54,129 nucleotides of DNA from Streptomyces fuscigenes (GTDB taxonomy: Bacteria > Actinomycetota > Actinomycetes > Streptomycetales > Streptomycetaceae), in assembly GCF_021556455.1 (NCBI RefSeq), contig NZ_JAKGCV010000007.1:1-54129 (forward strand), given 5' to 3'. The notes beneath the pieces are model-generated. The model did no database searches, was not told the DNA's origin, and worked only from the letters and a program-made list of their open reading frames with translations. Shown here piece by piece: positions 24,220 to 32,300 of the stretch (its first letter is position 1; each line of letters starts with the position of its first letter). The position numbers and the translations under genes are program-made.

Positions 24220-26436
24220 TCAGAGGTCGGAGGGCAACTGCCGTCCGCTCTCTGCGTCGTAGGCAACTCCCGAGGGCGACAGGCGCACGGTCCGGACGAT
24301 GCCCGAGGATCCGTCGTGCCAGGTCTTCCCGCCGACCGCCACTTTGACGGTCACGTCCGCGAGGGGGTCGGTGACAGGGAGGGTGATTTCGAGGTCGCGG
24401 GGGTACCACCCGTCCTCCCTGACGCTGGACGCGCTCTTGTCATCCGCCTCGATGTGCAGGAACTTCGCGTTCTTGTCGAAGTAGCTCCGCAGCTCGACGG
24501 TGACCTTGTCCCGGTGAGTGCTCCACTGCGCGATGGCATAGGCGTGGACGCCATCGAGGTGAAGGGCTGCTCCAGCCCGCCCCTTGTAGGCGAGCGCCTT
24601 CTCTGCGCGCTCGTGCTTCTGCTGTTCCTCGTGTGTGTGCTGCACGATTCCGGCGGTGACGATGCTCGCAGCAGCAACCGCAGCGACGTAGGACCAGGTG
24701 CGGCGTCGGCTGGTTCGCCCTCCGGGGTCGTCGGCCGGCGGTACGGACGGCGGTGCCACGGGGGCGGGCGGCACAGGCTGTCCCGCGTACCACTGCGGTG
24801 CGTCCTGCTTCCCGGTGAACCAGTCGGCATCGGTCTTGGCCACGCCCTCTTCCTTTCTCATGTTCACGACGGTGGCACGGAGCTGCTGGGCTTGGGCGGG
24901 GTTTCCGCAGACGTCAGCCACGCGGGCACGCGTCGACAACCAGGAAGCAGCCTGCGGGGAATTGATGCCATGGGCAGCGATGTCTTCGCGCTCTCCGAGA
25001 GCCGCGAGTTCAGCTGCTTCGCTGCATCGGCCCTCCAAGGCAGCCTGCACTGCGTGCGCGTGACGAGGGTCGATGACGTTGGGCGGCATCTCCCAGTCCC
25101 ACCCGTCCTCGGGCTGGTCGGCGGGGTTGGACAGGAGCTGCTCAAGCGTCGCCGGGATCTCGTCTTCACGGGCGTCCTCGTCGCTGAGGTCCAGCGGATC
25201 GGCCTCCTGCTCGATCGCCAGCTGGTGGCTGCCCGCGTCCTCGCTCTCCTCTTGGTCCAGCACCAGAAGCTGCTGCGCGGTGCGGCGTCGGACGGAGGTG
25301 TCCGTCAGCGCGATCTCCTCGTCGTCCAGGACCGTCTGGACAACGTCGACGTGGCTCGCGCCGATCTTCCACACGGCCTGGCCCGGGTCGAGGCTGGGGA
25401 TCATGTCGATGGCCCACGCGGGCAGGCCCAACAGCGCTCCCACCAGGGCGGCTTCCTCAGGTCCTAGGCGTCCGACGTGGGCGACCTCGCAGAGTCGCGC
25501 GAGGTCCTGCGCCCGCCCTTCCCCGAGGTCGGACAGCGTGTGCATCACCGCCTCCAGCGACAGGCCGGCCTTCCGGCTGTTCTTCAGCAGGCGCTGGATC
25601 AGCTCGCTGGTGGCGGGAGACAGGAGGATCTGCCACGCCTCCTCGATGACCAGGTGGCGGTGCACGGCCGTCGACTGCGGCAGCCACACGTGCTCTGCCC
25701 AGCACGACACGGCCGCCATCAGCGACGGGATCGCCGGGCTGTTGCGGTCAAGGCCGGTGAAGTCGAAGGACAGGATGGACAGGTCGGTCTCGGGCAGGCT
25801 CGCGTCCTGCCCATCGAACAGGCCGACTAGGGAGCCCTCGGTGTAGCGGGAGAGGGCGAGCGCGGCCGGCTCGCCCCACTCGGTCACCCGAGCGGCCGGC
25901 CACCGGCCGTCCTCCGGCGCAACGAGCGCGTCCACGAGCCCGTTGAGCGACGTGGCCTTGGGATGGGCCAGGGCATGCTGGAGAGCGTGGGTGGCCTGGT
26001 GGCTGAGCGCGTCGGGCTCCACCGCAAGGATCAGCGAGCGGACCAGCTGCTCGCGCACCGCGGGCGGGAACAGCTCGGAGCAGGGGTTCAGCGTGAACGT
26101 CCCGGCCTGGACGACCCGGCCGCCGAGGGAGCGGACCAGCGGCGCCCACTCGCCGGCGTTGTCCTCGCCGAAGGAGTCGATGACGACGGCCTGGTGCTCG
26201 TGCTGGAGGATCTCGCGCCGGATGCGCGCCTTCGACGTCGTGCTTTTGCCGGAGCCGAGCCCACCCAGCGCCAGAGAGTTGGTAGAGGGCAGGAGGGCGG
26301 CGTCGGCCAGGACGGGGGAGAGGCAGAACCGGCGGCCGTCCAGCAGGGAACGGCCGATCGGGATGCCGGGGAAGCTGGTGTTGGAGGCGACAAGGGGGGC
26401 GGTGATGGCGGCGTGGCTGGAGGGCAGGCGGATCAT
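24220..26436 (-). CDS. VirB4-like conjugation ATPase with extra membrane domain
   Basis: The 738-residue protein has Walker A GGLGSGKST (58-66), Walker B HLVIEEAW (261-268) and the motor-domain arrangement of VirB4/TraC ATPases, which energise type IV secretion. It lacks the N-terminal VirB4 domain, which may be supplied by the SCO6880-like gene upstream (ATGA overlap). From residue 532 a second module begins: a Pro-rich stretch, one membrane helix (about 581-597, YVAAVAAASIVTAGIV) and an outer beta domain. AAAGGAAGAGG stands just before an in-frame GTG at 24843, so the last 207 residues may also be made separately or may be a fused former gene. It is the last gene of the transfer operon. Confidence 0.8.
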   Translation of the reverse strand: MIRLPSSHAAITAPLVASNTSFPGIPIGRSLLDGRRFCLSPVLADAALLPSTNSLALGGLGSGKSTTSKARIRREILQHEHQAVVIDSFGEDNAGEWAPLVRSLGGRVVQAGTFTLNPCSELFPPAVREQLVRSLILAVEPDALSHQATHALQHALAHPKATSLNGLVDALVAPEDGRWPAARVTEWGEPAALALSRYTEGSLVGLFDGQDASLPETDLSILSFDFTGLDRNSPAIPSLMAAVSCWAEHVWLPQSTAVHRHLVIEEAWQILLSPATSELIQRLLKNSRKAGLSLEAVMHTLSDLGEGRAQDLARLCEVAHVGRLGPEEAALVGALLGLPAWAIDMIPSLDPGQAVWKIGASHVDVVQTVLDDEEIALTDTSVRRRTAQQLLVLDQEESEDAGSHQLAIEQEADPLDLSDEDAREDEIPATLEQLLSNPADQPEDGWDWEMPPNVIDPRHAHAVQAALEGRCSEAAELAALGEREDIAAHGINSPQAASWLSTRARVADVCGNPAQAQQLRATVVNMRKEEGVAKTDADWFTGKQDAPQWYAGQPVPPAPVAPPSVPPADDPGGRTSRRRTWSYVAAVAAASIVTAGIVQHTHEEQQKHERAEKALAYKGRAGAALHLDGVHAYAIAQWSTHRDKVTVELRSYFDKNAKFLHIEADDKSASSVREDGWYPRDLEITLPVTDPLADVTVKVAVGGKTWHDGSSGIVRTVRLSPSGVAYDAESGRQLPSDL

Positions 26437-27509
26437 CAGAGGATCGCCCCTTTCCTGGTGGAGGCTCCGTGCGGGGTGGTCATCACGTGGGCGCGGTGCT
26501 GTTGGCCGGGCAGCCAGTCGAGGCGGATGCGGTGCCGGTCGGCGCTCAGCGACGCCTGCCAGCGGGCCTCGCGTACGTCTTCGGGGCTCTCGCCCCACAC
26601 CGTGAGGTAGGCGTCTAGGTCGACGAGGGCGGCGCCCTGGACCAGGGCGCCGTGCGTGGCACCGCCCGCCAGTTCCTGAGCGGCGGCCTTGACCTTGTCC
26701 GTGGTGAACGCCTCGCTCGCGGCCGACTGCCACTTCGCGGACCGGCGGGACTGCGCGGCGGGCAGCGGCCGGTAGAGGACGGCCAAGGAGCGGTCGGCGG
26801 TGTGTCCCAGCAGGAGGCGGGCCATCAGGTCGCCGCTGTCCTCGTCGGGCCACGCGGTGATCCGGGCGGTGGCCGCGTGCCGGCCGTCCTCGAGTTCGAC
26901 CCACCCGGAGCCTCGGCCGACCACGGCCGGCACCGGCTGCGGGGTCACGGGGGCGAGGCTGCCGAGGCGGGCGAACTCTCCGCGCACGGTGTCCAGGATT
27001 CGGTCCGGCTGACTCACCAGCGCCTTGGGGACGTGCACGGAGATCGTCTGTGTGTGCTCGGTGTACTCGCCGACCGTTGCGTGATGCGTGATGTGGACCT
27101 GGACACCAGCGTTGCGGGTCTGCCCACCGGCGAACGTCAGCGCCCGGGAGACCGCTTCGTGAAACGCGGTCCGGCGGTGCGCATCCTGCATGGTGCCGTG
27201 CTCGGGATACACGCCCCACGTCGCCGTCGTCCCGGCCTGGCCCGTCATGGCGTCGGGGACACCGCGCTCGCGCAGGTGCCGGTAGCCGACCGTGGCCCAC
27301 CGAGCGATCGATCGCGGCCCTGGCGCCACGTTGATCAGCGCAGCAGCGGCGCCGACCGCGCCGAACGTCCAGGCGGGCGGGGGCGAGAGGAGCGCGGACA
27401 TCAGCACGGCGCTGCCGATACCGGCGTTGGCTTTGGTGAGCAGGGATTCGGCGGGGCTCAGGCCGCGCTGCAGAGCGGGGATTCGGTAGCCGGGCGTCAG
27501 CGTGTACAC
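26436..27509 (-). CDS. SCO6880-like type IV secretion protein
   Basis: The 357-residue protein starts at GTG 27509, seven bases after GGAGG. Residues about 25-62 form two membrane helices (GSAVLMSALLSPPP and AVGAAAALINVAP), like PrgI/VirB3. A large soluble domain follows, with WGVYPEHGTMQDAHRRT, then ARITAWPDEDSGDLMARLLL and a C-terminal REARWQASLSADRHRIRLDW. This plan matches the SCO6880 family as I recall it, found beside VirB4-like ATPases in actinobacterial conjugation clusters. It probably acts as the VirB3/VirB4 N-terminal part at the membrane. Its stop overlaps the VirB4-like start. Confidence 0.7.
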   Translation of the reverse strand: MYTLTPGYRIPALQRGLSPAESLLTKANAGIGSAVLMSALLSPPPAWTFGAVGAAAALINVAPGPRSIARWATVGYRHLRERGVPDAMTGQAGTTATWGVYPEHGTMQDAHRRTAFHEAVSRALTFAGGQTRNAGVQVHITHHATVGEYTEHTQTISVHVPKALVSQPDRILDTVRGEFARLGSLAPVTPQPVPAVVGRGSGWVELEDGRHAATARITAWPDEDSGDLMARLLLGHTADRSLAVLYRPLPAAQSRRSAKWQSAASEAFTTDKVKAAAQELAGGATHGALVQGAALVDLDAYLTVWGESPEDVREARWQASLSADRHRIRLDWLPGQQHRAHVMTTPHGASTRKGAIL

Positions 27510-27600
27510 GGGTTTGCCTCCATCAGGGGTGTGGCCGGACGGGCCCCGGCCCCCGGCGGTCGCCGTGGTGGCGACCGCCGCGGGCCGGGTGCTGCCGGGA

Positions 27601-28944
27601 TTACTGGTTGCGCGGCTCCGGCGGCCTGGGCCGGGCGGCTGGCGCCTGAGCCGGTCGACTCGGTACCTGCGGAGGCTGACCGCCCGCAGCGTCCGCAGAA
27701 GCGGAAGCGGCCGTGCGGCGAGGAGTCGGGTAGCCGGCGGCCTCTCGTGCCTCGCGGCGCGCCTGGCTGATCTGCGCGCTACGCCCGGCCTCCCGCTGGG
27801 CATTCGCGATGGCCGACTCCGTCGTCAGCCGCGGCGAGCGCTCCCGCTGCTTCACGCCGTAGGCGGCGTAAAGGACTCCGCGGTCCTGGTGCATGGCCCG
27901 GCCCGGCGTCTCCACCGTCCGGTGCCCGCGCGGGCTGTTCTCCTGCTCGTAGACCTTCGGCACGCCCGCCCGCACCATGGCGTGGCCGATGGGGTTGGTG
28001 GTGTGGCGCTCCACCAGCTCCCGTATGGCGCCCGCCACGCGAGGGCCGACGTAGGGCACGCCATGGAAGATCATCCGCAGCATCAAGGCATCCGCCGCGA
28101 CAAGCAGTACGGCATCCACCACGAGCGAGCCCTGTGCCGCCTTCACGAACGGTGCGACCAGGAGCAGCGCGAACGGACAGAACATCAGCCCGAGCAGCCG
28201 CTGCGCCCACGCCCTGACGGCTGAGACATCACCACTGCGAGCCATGGACGCGAGAACGAGGGGCGCCATGCAGACGAACGCCAGGATGCCCAGGTTGCGC
28301 GTCAGGAACACCAAGGCAGCGAACGCCAAGGCCACCACGAGCGCGGAGATGATGATCAGGATCGCCAACGGGTTCTTCGCGTCCGCTCCGCTCTCCATGT
28401 CGTGGCTGATCGCGCCGAACAGGGTGGTCTCGTCGCTATCGAACGCTGCCGAGAACGCTGCGCTGATCGCCCTGTTCAGTAGCGCCACGGCGCCGGGGAC
28501 GGCGGCCATGCCGGCCACCGCCACCAGCGCGGACCCAGTCGAGGCTCCCATCTGCCGTAGCCGCGGTACACCCTGCCAGGCAGTCAGGGCGCACACCACG
28601 ATCACGCACACGAAGATCGCAACAGCCAGGTGCTGGCCAAGCTCCAGAAACGGCTTGTACAGGCCGCTGGTGGCGTCATGGGGCGCCCAACTGCGCTTGG
28701 ACGCGATCAGTGATTTCAGCGTCCCGATCAGGCTGTCGGCCAGCCTCTTGACTTCCTCGGAGGCGCTGTCGGTGATGCCGGAACCGCCCCCGCCGGCGCC
28801 CCCGGACTCGCAGAGGTCTTTGGCCGGGCCGGGGATGTCGGTGCACTTGCTGCCGCCGCCCTTGGAGCCGCTGCGGCAGTAGTCGAGCGCGAGGCCCGAC
28901 ATCTTGGCGCAGGGGTCGCTGGCGGCCTTGTCGAGGATGGCCAT
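27601..28944 (-). CDS. VirB6/TrbL-like polytopic membrane protein
   Basis: The 447-residue protein has a Gly/Ser/Cys-rich N-terminal region (1-60), then at least six membrane helices between about 105 and 320 (for example HLAVAIFVCVIVVCALTAW and ILIIISALVVALAFAALVFL). A long basic, Pro/Ala/Arg-rich cytoplasmic tail follows from about 330. Topology and place in the operon fit the VirB6/TrbL channel component of a type IV secretion-like system. GAGGA stands before the ATG. It follows the small two-helix protein by seven bases. Confidence 0.75.
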   Translation of the reverse strand: MAILDKAASDPCAKMSGLALDYCRSGSKGGGSKCTDIPGPAKDLCESGGAGGGGSGITDSASEEVKRLADSLIGTLKSLIASKRSWAPHDATSGLYKPFLELGQHLAVAIFVCVIVVCALTAWQGVPRLRQMGASTGSALVAVAGMAAVPGAVALLNRAISAAFSAAFDSDETTLFGAISHDMESGADAKNPLAILIIISALVVALAFAALVFLTRNLGILAFVCMAPLVLASMARSGDVSAVRAWAQRLLGLMFCPFALLLVAPFVKAAQGSLVVDAVLLVAADALMLRMIFHGVPYVGPRVAGAIRELVERHTTNPIGHAMVRAGVPKVYEQENSPRGHRTVETPGRAMHQDRGVLYAAYGVKQRERSPRLTTESAIANAQREAGRSAQISQARREAREAAGYPTPRRTAASASADAAGGQPPQVPSRPAQAPAARPRPPEPRNQ

Positions 28945-28951
28945 GCGGTCC

Positions 28952-29227
28952 TCAGCTCTTGGCGCTGGTGACGGTGGAGAACAGCTCGCTGCCGTAGAGG
29001 GCGAGGATCACGGCGACGAACAGCGTGCCGAGCGCCATCGAGCCCTTGCGCAGGGCGCCCTTGGGGTCGTGGGACAGTGACAGGAGCATCCGCAGGGCGA
29101 TGATCGCGATCACGGCCGCGATGCCCTTGGTGACCAGGCCCCCGCCCGTCATGCCGATGGTCTTGAAGAAGTCGCTGAATCCGCCGGACATGTCGACGGG
29201 CTTGGCGAGGGTGATGAACGCGCGCAT
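28952..29227 (-). CDS. Small two-helix membrane protein, VirB2-like position
   Basis: The 91-residue protein has two membrane helices: about 34-51 (LVTKGIAAVIAIIALRML) and about 66-84 (MALGTLFVAVILALYGSEL). They are joined by a short basic loop (SHDPKGALRK). The amphipathic N-terminus lacks a cleavable signal. Size, topology and position between the lytic transglycosylase and VirB6-like genes match VirB2/TrbC pilin-type or scaffold proteins, though sequence alone cannot prove it. AGGAGA precedes the ATG. Confidence 0.65.
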   Translation of the reverse strand: MRAFITLAKPVDMSGGFSDFFKTIGMTGGGLVTKGIAAVIAIIALRMLLSLSHDPKGALRKGSMALGTLFVAVILALYGSELFSTVTSAKS

Positions 29228-29229
29228 GG

Positions 29230-30234
29230 TCAGATCTCCTTTTGGGCGTGGGGTACGGGGCGGGCGATCGAATACAGGTCGGTCATCGAATCGAGCCGAT
29301 CAAATCGAACTTTGGTGCCGGGCTTCGGAGCGTTGATCATCCATCCGCCGCCGATGTAGATACCGACGTGGTGAATACCGCCGGGGGTCGCGCCATAGAA
29401 AACGAGATCTCCCGGACGCTGGTCTCCGGGCCTTACCGGCTCGGATGCGGTGTACTGCTCGGCTGCCGTGCGAGGCAGGTAGATCCCTGCTTTCGCGTAG
29501 GCGTAGAGCGTGAGGCCCGAGCAGTCGAATCCGACGATGCTCGCGCCGGAGTGCCCTGCGGGGGAGCAGCAGATTCCCGTGCTCGGGCCGCTCGCGTTTC
29601 CGCCACCCCACGAATACGGGGTGCCGAGCATGCCCTGCGCCGCGTCGATCGCGGTATTGGCCTGGTTTCCCGTGAGGGTCTTTCCTCCAGGTCCGGGCTG
29701 GCGGGCGAGGGCGTTGATTGTGTGGACGTAGTTCTGTGTCTGCCGGTATGGGGGCACACCGCCGTATTTGTGGACGGCGCCGGATCCTGCGTTGTAGGCG
29801 GCGAGCATGTTGCTCTGATGGTCACCGGGGACATCTTTGACGTCTTTCGCTATGTCGCAGAGGTACCCGGCCGCCGACGGGATCGCGTCCTCGGGATCCC
29901 ACACGTCCCGCTTTCCGTCGCCGTTGGCGTCGATTCCGTGGGATTCCCACGCGGCGGGCATGAATTGCGCAATACCCTCCGCGCCCGCCGATGAGTGGGC
30001 TTTCGGATTGAATCCCGATTCCTGCGTGAGGAGTGCGGCCAGCAGATTCGGGCTGACCTCGGGACACATTTTCGCGGCCTGCTCGACCAGCCCTTTGTAC
30101 TGGCTGGGGACGGCGAGGCTGAGCGCGGCGGACAGGGGGTCGTCGCCGGCGCCCTGGACGAGCGCGGCCACGATGACGGCCGCGGTCGCTCCCACGCCGA
30201 TCGTGACCGCTGTGGAGGCCTTCAAGAGCCTCAT
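29230..30234 (-). CDS. Bifunctional lytic transglycosylase-NlpC/P60 peptidase
   Basis: The 334-residue protein has an N-terminal membrane anchor (about 8-27). The SLT-type lytic transglycosylase domain spans about 45-175, with catalytic Glu72 in TQESGFNP and GIAQFMP, DPEDAIPSAAGYLC and AAYNAGSG. The NlpC/P60 domain spans about 195-330, with Cys238 in FDCSGL and His289 in HHVGIYIG. It cuts both the glycan strands and the peptides of peptidoglycan. In the transfer operon it is the VirB1-like protein that opens the cell wall for the DNA channel. GGAGGG precedes the ATG at 30234. The two catalytic domains look intact. Confidence 0.9.
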   Translation of the reverse strand: MRLLKASTAVTIGVGATAAVIVAALVQGAGDDPLSAALSLAVPSQYKGLVEQAAKMCPEVSPNLLAALLTQESGFNPKAHSSAGAEGIAQFMPAAWESHGIDANGDGKRDVWDPEDAIPSAAGYLCDIAKDVKDVPGDHQSNMLAAYNAGSGAVHKYGGVPPYRQTQNYVHTINALARQPGPGGKTLTGNQANTAIDAAQGMLGTPYSWGGGNASGPSTGICCSPAGHSGASIVGFDCSGLTLYAYAKAGIYLPRTAAEQYTASEPVRPGDQRPGDLVFYGATPGGIHHVGIYIGGGWMINAPKPGTKVRFDRLDSMTDLYSIARPVPHAQKEI

Positions 30235-30286
30235 CCCTCCTTCAGCTGGGATTCGGGTGTATGTGCAGGTCAGGAGCGTCATTGCC

Positions 30287-30392
30287 ATCTGCCAGAGATC
30301 TGCCAGAGATCTGCCGTGATCCGCCGGGCATCTGCCGGACGCGTGCCGTCCGGCGGATGCCCGGCGGATGCCTGGCAGATGGTCCGGCGGAT
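30287..30392. repeat. Phased inverted array of a 7-bp motif (candidate transfer site)
   Basis: Five direct copies of ATC(T/C)GCC start at 30287, 30298, 30309, 30319 and 30330. Four inverted copies, GGC(G/A)GAT, start at 30352, 30363, 30374 and 30386. Spacing is 10-12 bp, one helical turn, and the two halves face each other, so 30318-30340 and 30348-30370 also form a near-perfect 23-bp inverted repeat. It lies between the translocase gene and the next gene of the operon. Short repeats beside traB are the recognition sites (clt/TRS) of Streptomyces conjugation, so I infer a similar role; a terminator is the alternative. Confidence 0.7.
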
Positions 30393-30402
30393 GCAGATCG
30401 GG

Positions 30403-32049
30403 TCATGACCCGGACATAAGGGCTGCTGTGAGGTCCGTGAGCCGGTAGCCCCGCACCCCCTTGTCGTCCTTGCTCGACGCGGCGCCCAGTAGTGCCGACA
30501 GTCGTCTCCCCTGCATGACCGGCGTGGTTTCTTCGATGCCGAGAGCCGGGGCCAGCTCGGACGTGGGCATAAACTCGACGCCCTTCTGTCGCATCAAGTC
30601 GATGCCCTGCTTGAGCGGGGAAATAGGCGCTTCTTCGACCGCCTTTTGCTGTCGGCTTTCCACTTCGTCCACGACGTCCCAGACGAACTTGTCGTGGAAG
30701 TCGAAGCCGCGAAGGAGTGTCGACCGCCCGTTTGCGAACAGGACACCCTGCCCCTTGATGTCGGGGTTGAGGAGGGCGGGATTGATCGGGGCCACGGTCT
30801 CGAAGTAGGTGTCTCCGAGTGCAACTTTGGCTGTTCCTTCTGAAGCCACATACATGCACATGCGGTAGAGGAACTGGTCGCGCACCATGACTGGAATGGC
30901 GTTCTGTGCCGGCCGCTGTGTCAGCAGGATCGTGGAAATACCGGACTCCAGGCATTTTGCGACCAGGGAGCGGGTTTTTTCCGCGATGCGGCGGGTGTCT
31001 TCCTTTCCTTCGTTGGATCCGTCGTTGGCGAAGAAGTCGGCGGCTTCGTCCACGATGAAGAAGACGGGCCGGAACTTCGGTGCAGGCTGCCGGTTCTTGA
31101 TGGCTTCCTGCATTTTCGTGTAGCGCCGCTCGGAGCGCGTATTCAGCTCGTCAACGATGCTTTCGAAGACGACGGGCTGATCGGATGCTTCGTAGCGGGT
31201 GGCAATTTTCGAGAACCTGGTCAGCCCGCAGAATTTACCGTCGAGGAGATACAGGTCGAATTCGCCGTACGCGATCAGCAGACACGTGATGAGTCCGTTG
31301 ATCAGCGTGGTTTTCCCCATCTGCGTCATGCCACCGACTAGGAGCGAGGCCTTTTCGAAGGTCGGCACGCCGGCGAGTTGGCCGGTGACGTCGTGCCCGA
31401 AGGGCACGCCGGGAAATGCCGCGATCTCCGCCCTGGTGGGCGTGGGGAAGGGCTGTGTGAACGGCGGCTGGTCGAGGACCAGGAGGCGCGCGCGCCGCTC
31501 GCTGTCGCGGCTGCGATCGAGCGTCAGGTGCAGCCGGGTCACGCCGAACACGCCGGCCACCTGACCCAGGCGACGTTCGACGTCGCCGTAGGTGCGGCCG
31601 GGCGGCATGAGGAAGTCGTAGACCGTGCCGGTCTTGACCTGCTCGATGGTGACTTCGTCGGCCCTGATGACCTGGTCGCGGCCGATGGCTCCGGCCGTGA
31701 GCAGCGTCGACGTCAGCTGCGGGTGCGCCAGGTCCGGCGCGACAGCGGCCTCTCCGGCGGGGGATTCCTCCCGCAGGACCGCGGGGGCCTCCTTGCCGTC
31801 CTCGCGCGCCCACAGGCGCCGGGCGGTGTTGCGGATGCGCCAGGCCAGGTAGCCGAGGCCGACCAGCCCGCCGGCCGTCACGAGGACGGTCGCGGGCCAG
31901 GACAGACCCAACTTGTCCTTGATCGCGGCGAGGCCGCCGAACACGATCACGATGCCGCCGACGGCGCCCGCGGCCTGTCCGTACAGCTCGTCGCTGCCGG
32001 AGTGGTCATGGTCGTGGTAACGCCTGCTGCGCGAGTTGCGTTGTGCCAC
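30403..32049 (-). CDS. FtsK/SpoIIIE-type DNA translocase (TraB-like)
   Basis: The 548-residue protein has two N-terminal membrane helices (about 29-47 and 53-70), an intermediate domain, and the FtsK motor: Walker A VGGMTQMGKTTL (238-249), Walker B FFIVDEAADF (330-339) and LLTQRPAQNAIP. A C-terminal winged-helix-like domain of about 80 residues probably recognises short DNA repeats, like the gamma domain. TraB proteins of Streptomyces plasmids move double-stranded DNA from donor to recipient mycelium by this means. The start is GTG 32049. The phased repeat array lies 11 bases past its stop. Confidence 0.87.
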   Translation of the reverse strand: MAQRNSRSRRYHDHDHSGSDELYGQAAGAVGGIVIVFGGLAAIKDKLGLSWPATVLVTAGGLVGLGYLAWRIRNTARRLWAREDGKEAPAVLREESPAGEAAVAPDLAHPQLTSTLLTAGAIGRDQVIRADEVTIEQVKTGTVYDFLMPPGRTYGDVERRLGQVAGVFGVTRLHLTLDRSRDSERRARLLVLDQPPFTQPFPTPTRAEIAAFPGVPFGHDVTGQLAGVPTFEKASLLVGGMTQMGKTTLINGLITCLLIAYGEFDLYLLDGKFCGLTRFSKIATRYEASDQPVVFESIVDELNTRSERRYTKMQEAIKNRQPAPKFRPVFFIVDEAADFFANDGSNEGKEDTRRIAEKTRSLVAKCLESGISTILLTQRPAQNAIPVMVRDQFLYRMCMYVASEGTAKVALGDTYFETVAPINPALLNPDIKGQGVLFANGRSTLLRGFDFHDKFVWDVVDEVESRQQKAVEEAPISPLKQGIDLMRQKGVEFMPTSELAPALGIEETTPVMQGRRLSALLGAASSKDDKGVRGYRLTDLTAALMSGS

Positions 32050-32236
32050 GCTGCTCCTTGTCGTATCGGCCCATGCCGGTGTCGCGGCGCACCGCGCCGA
32101 CGTGGGGGTTTGGGTCCGGTTGGGCTGGGGTGCTCGCCGGGTCTGCTCCCTGCGGTCTGCGAACGCACAGTTCGCTCACCAGGTCACTCACCGGGTCTGC
32201 ACGCTCGACTGCGTGCCGCTTCCGGCAGTCGCAGCA

Positions 32237-32267
32237 AGGGCCAGCCCGCGGCGCGCGGGCTGGCCCT
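32237..32267. terminator. Hairpin between spdB-like and traB-like genes
   Basis: Perfect 14-bp arms (32237-32250 and 32254-32267) with a three-base loop lie inside the leftward operon, 34 bases after the SpdB-like stop. It could attenuate transcription into the translocase gene or mark a transcript end before a new promoter in 32050-32236. Confidence 0.7.
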
Positions 32268-32300
32268 CACTGGTGGTGCCGGACGAGATGTGACGCCTGC

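Noticed and set aside
24130-25467. Long plus-strand frame antisense to the VirB4-like gene
   Set aside because: Long antisense frames are common in GC-rich DNA; the minus frame has clear ATPase motifs.
30404-30412. GACCCGGA-like octamer, similar to the TraB recognition repeat of pSVH1
   Set aside because: Only one copy is seen and it is part of the end of the translocase coding sequence; known sites are tandem repeats.
32006-32191. 61-codon frame (MSDLVSELCVRRPQ...) overlapping the start of the translocase gene
   Set aside because: It lacks a good ribosome site and overlaps the translocase start region in another frame; it could be a leader peptide, but I cannot support it.
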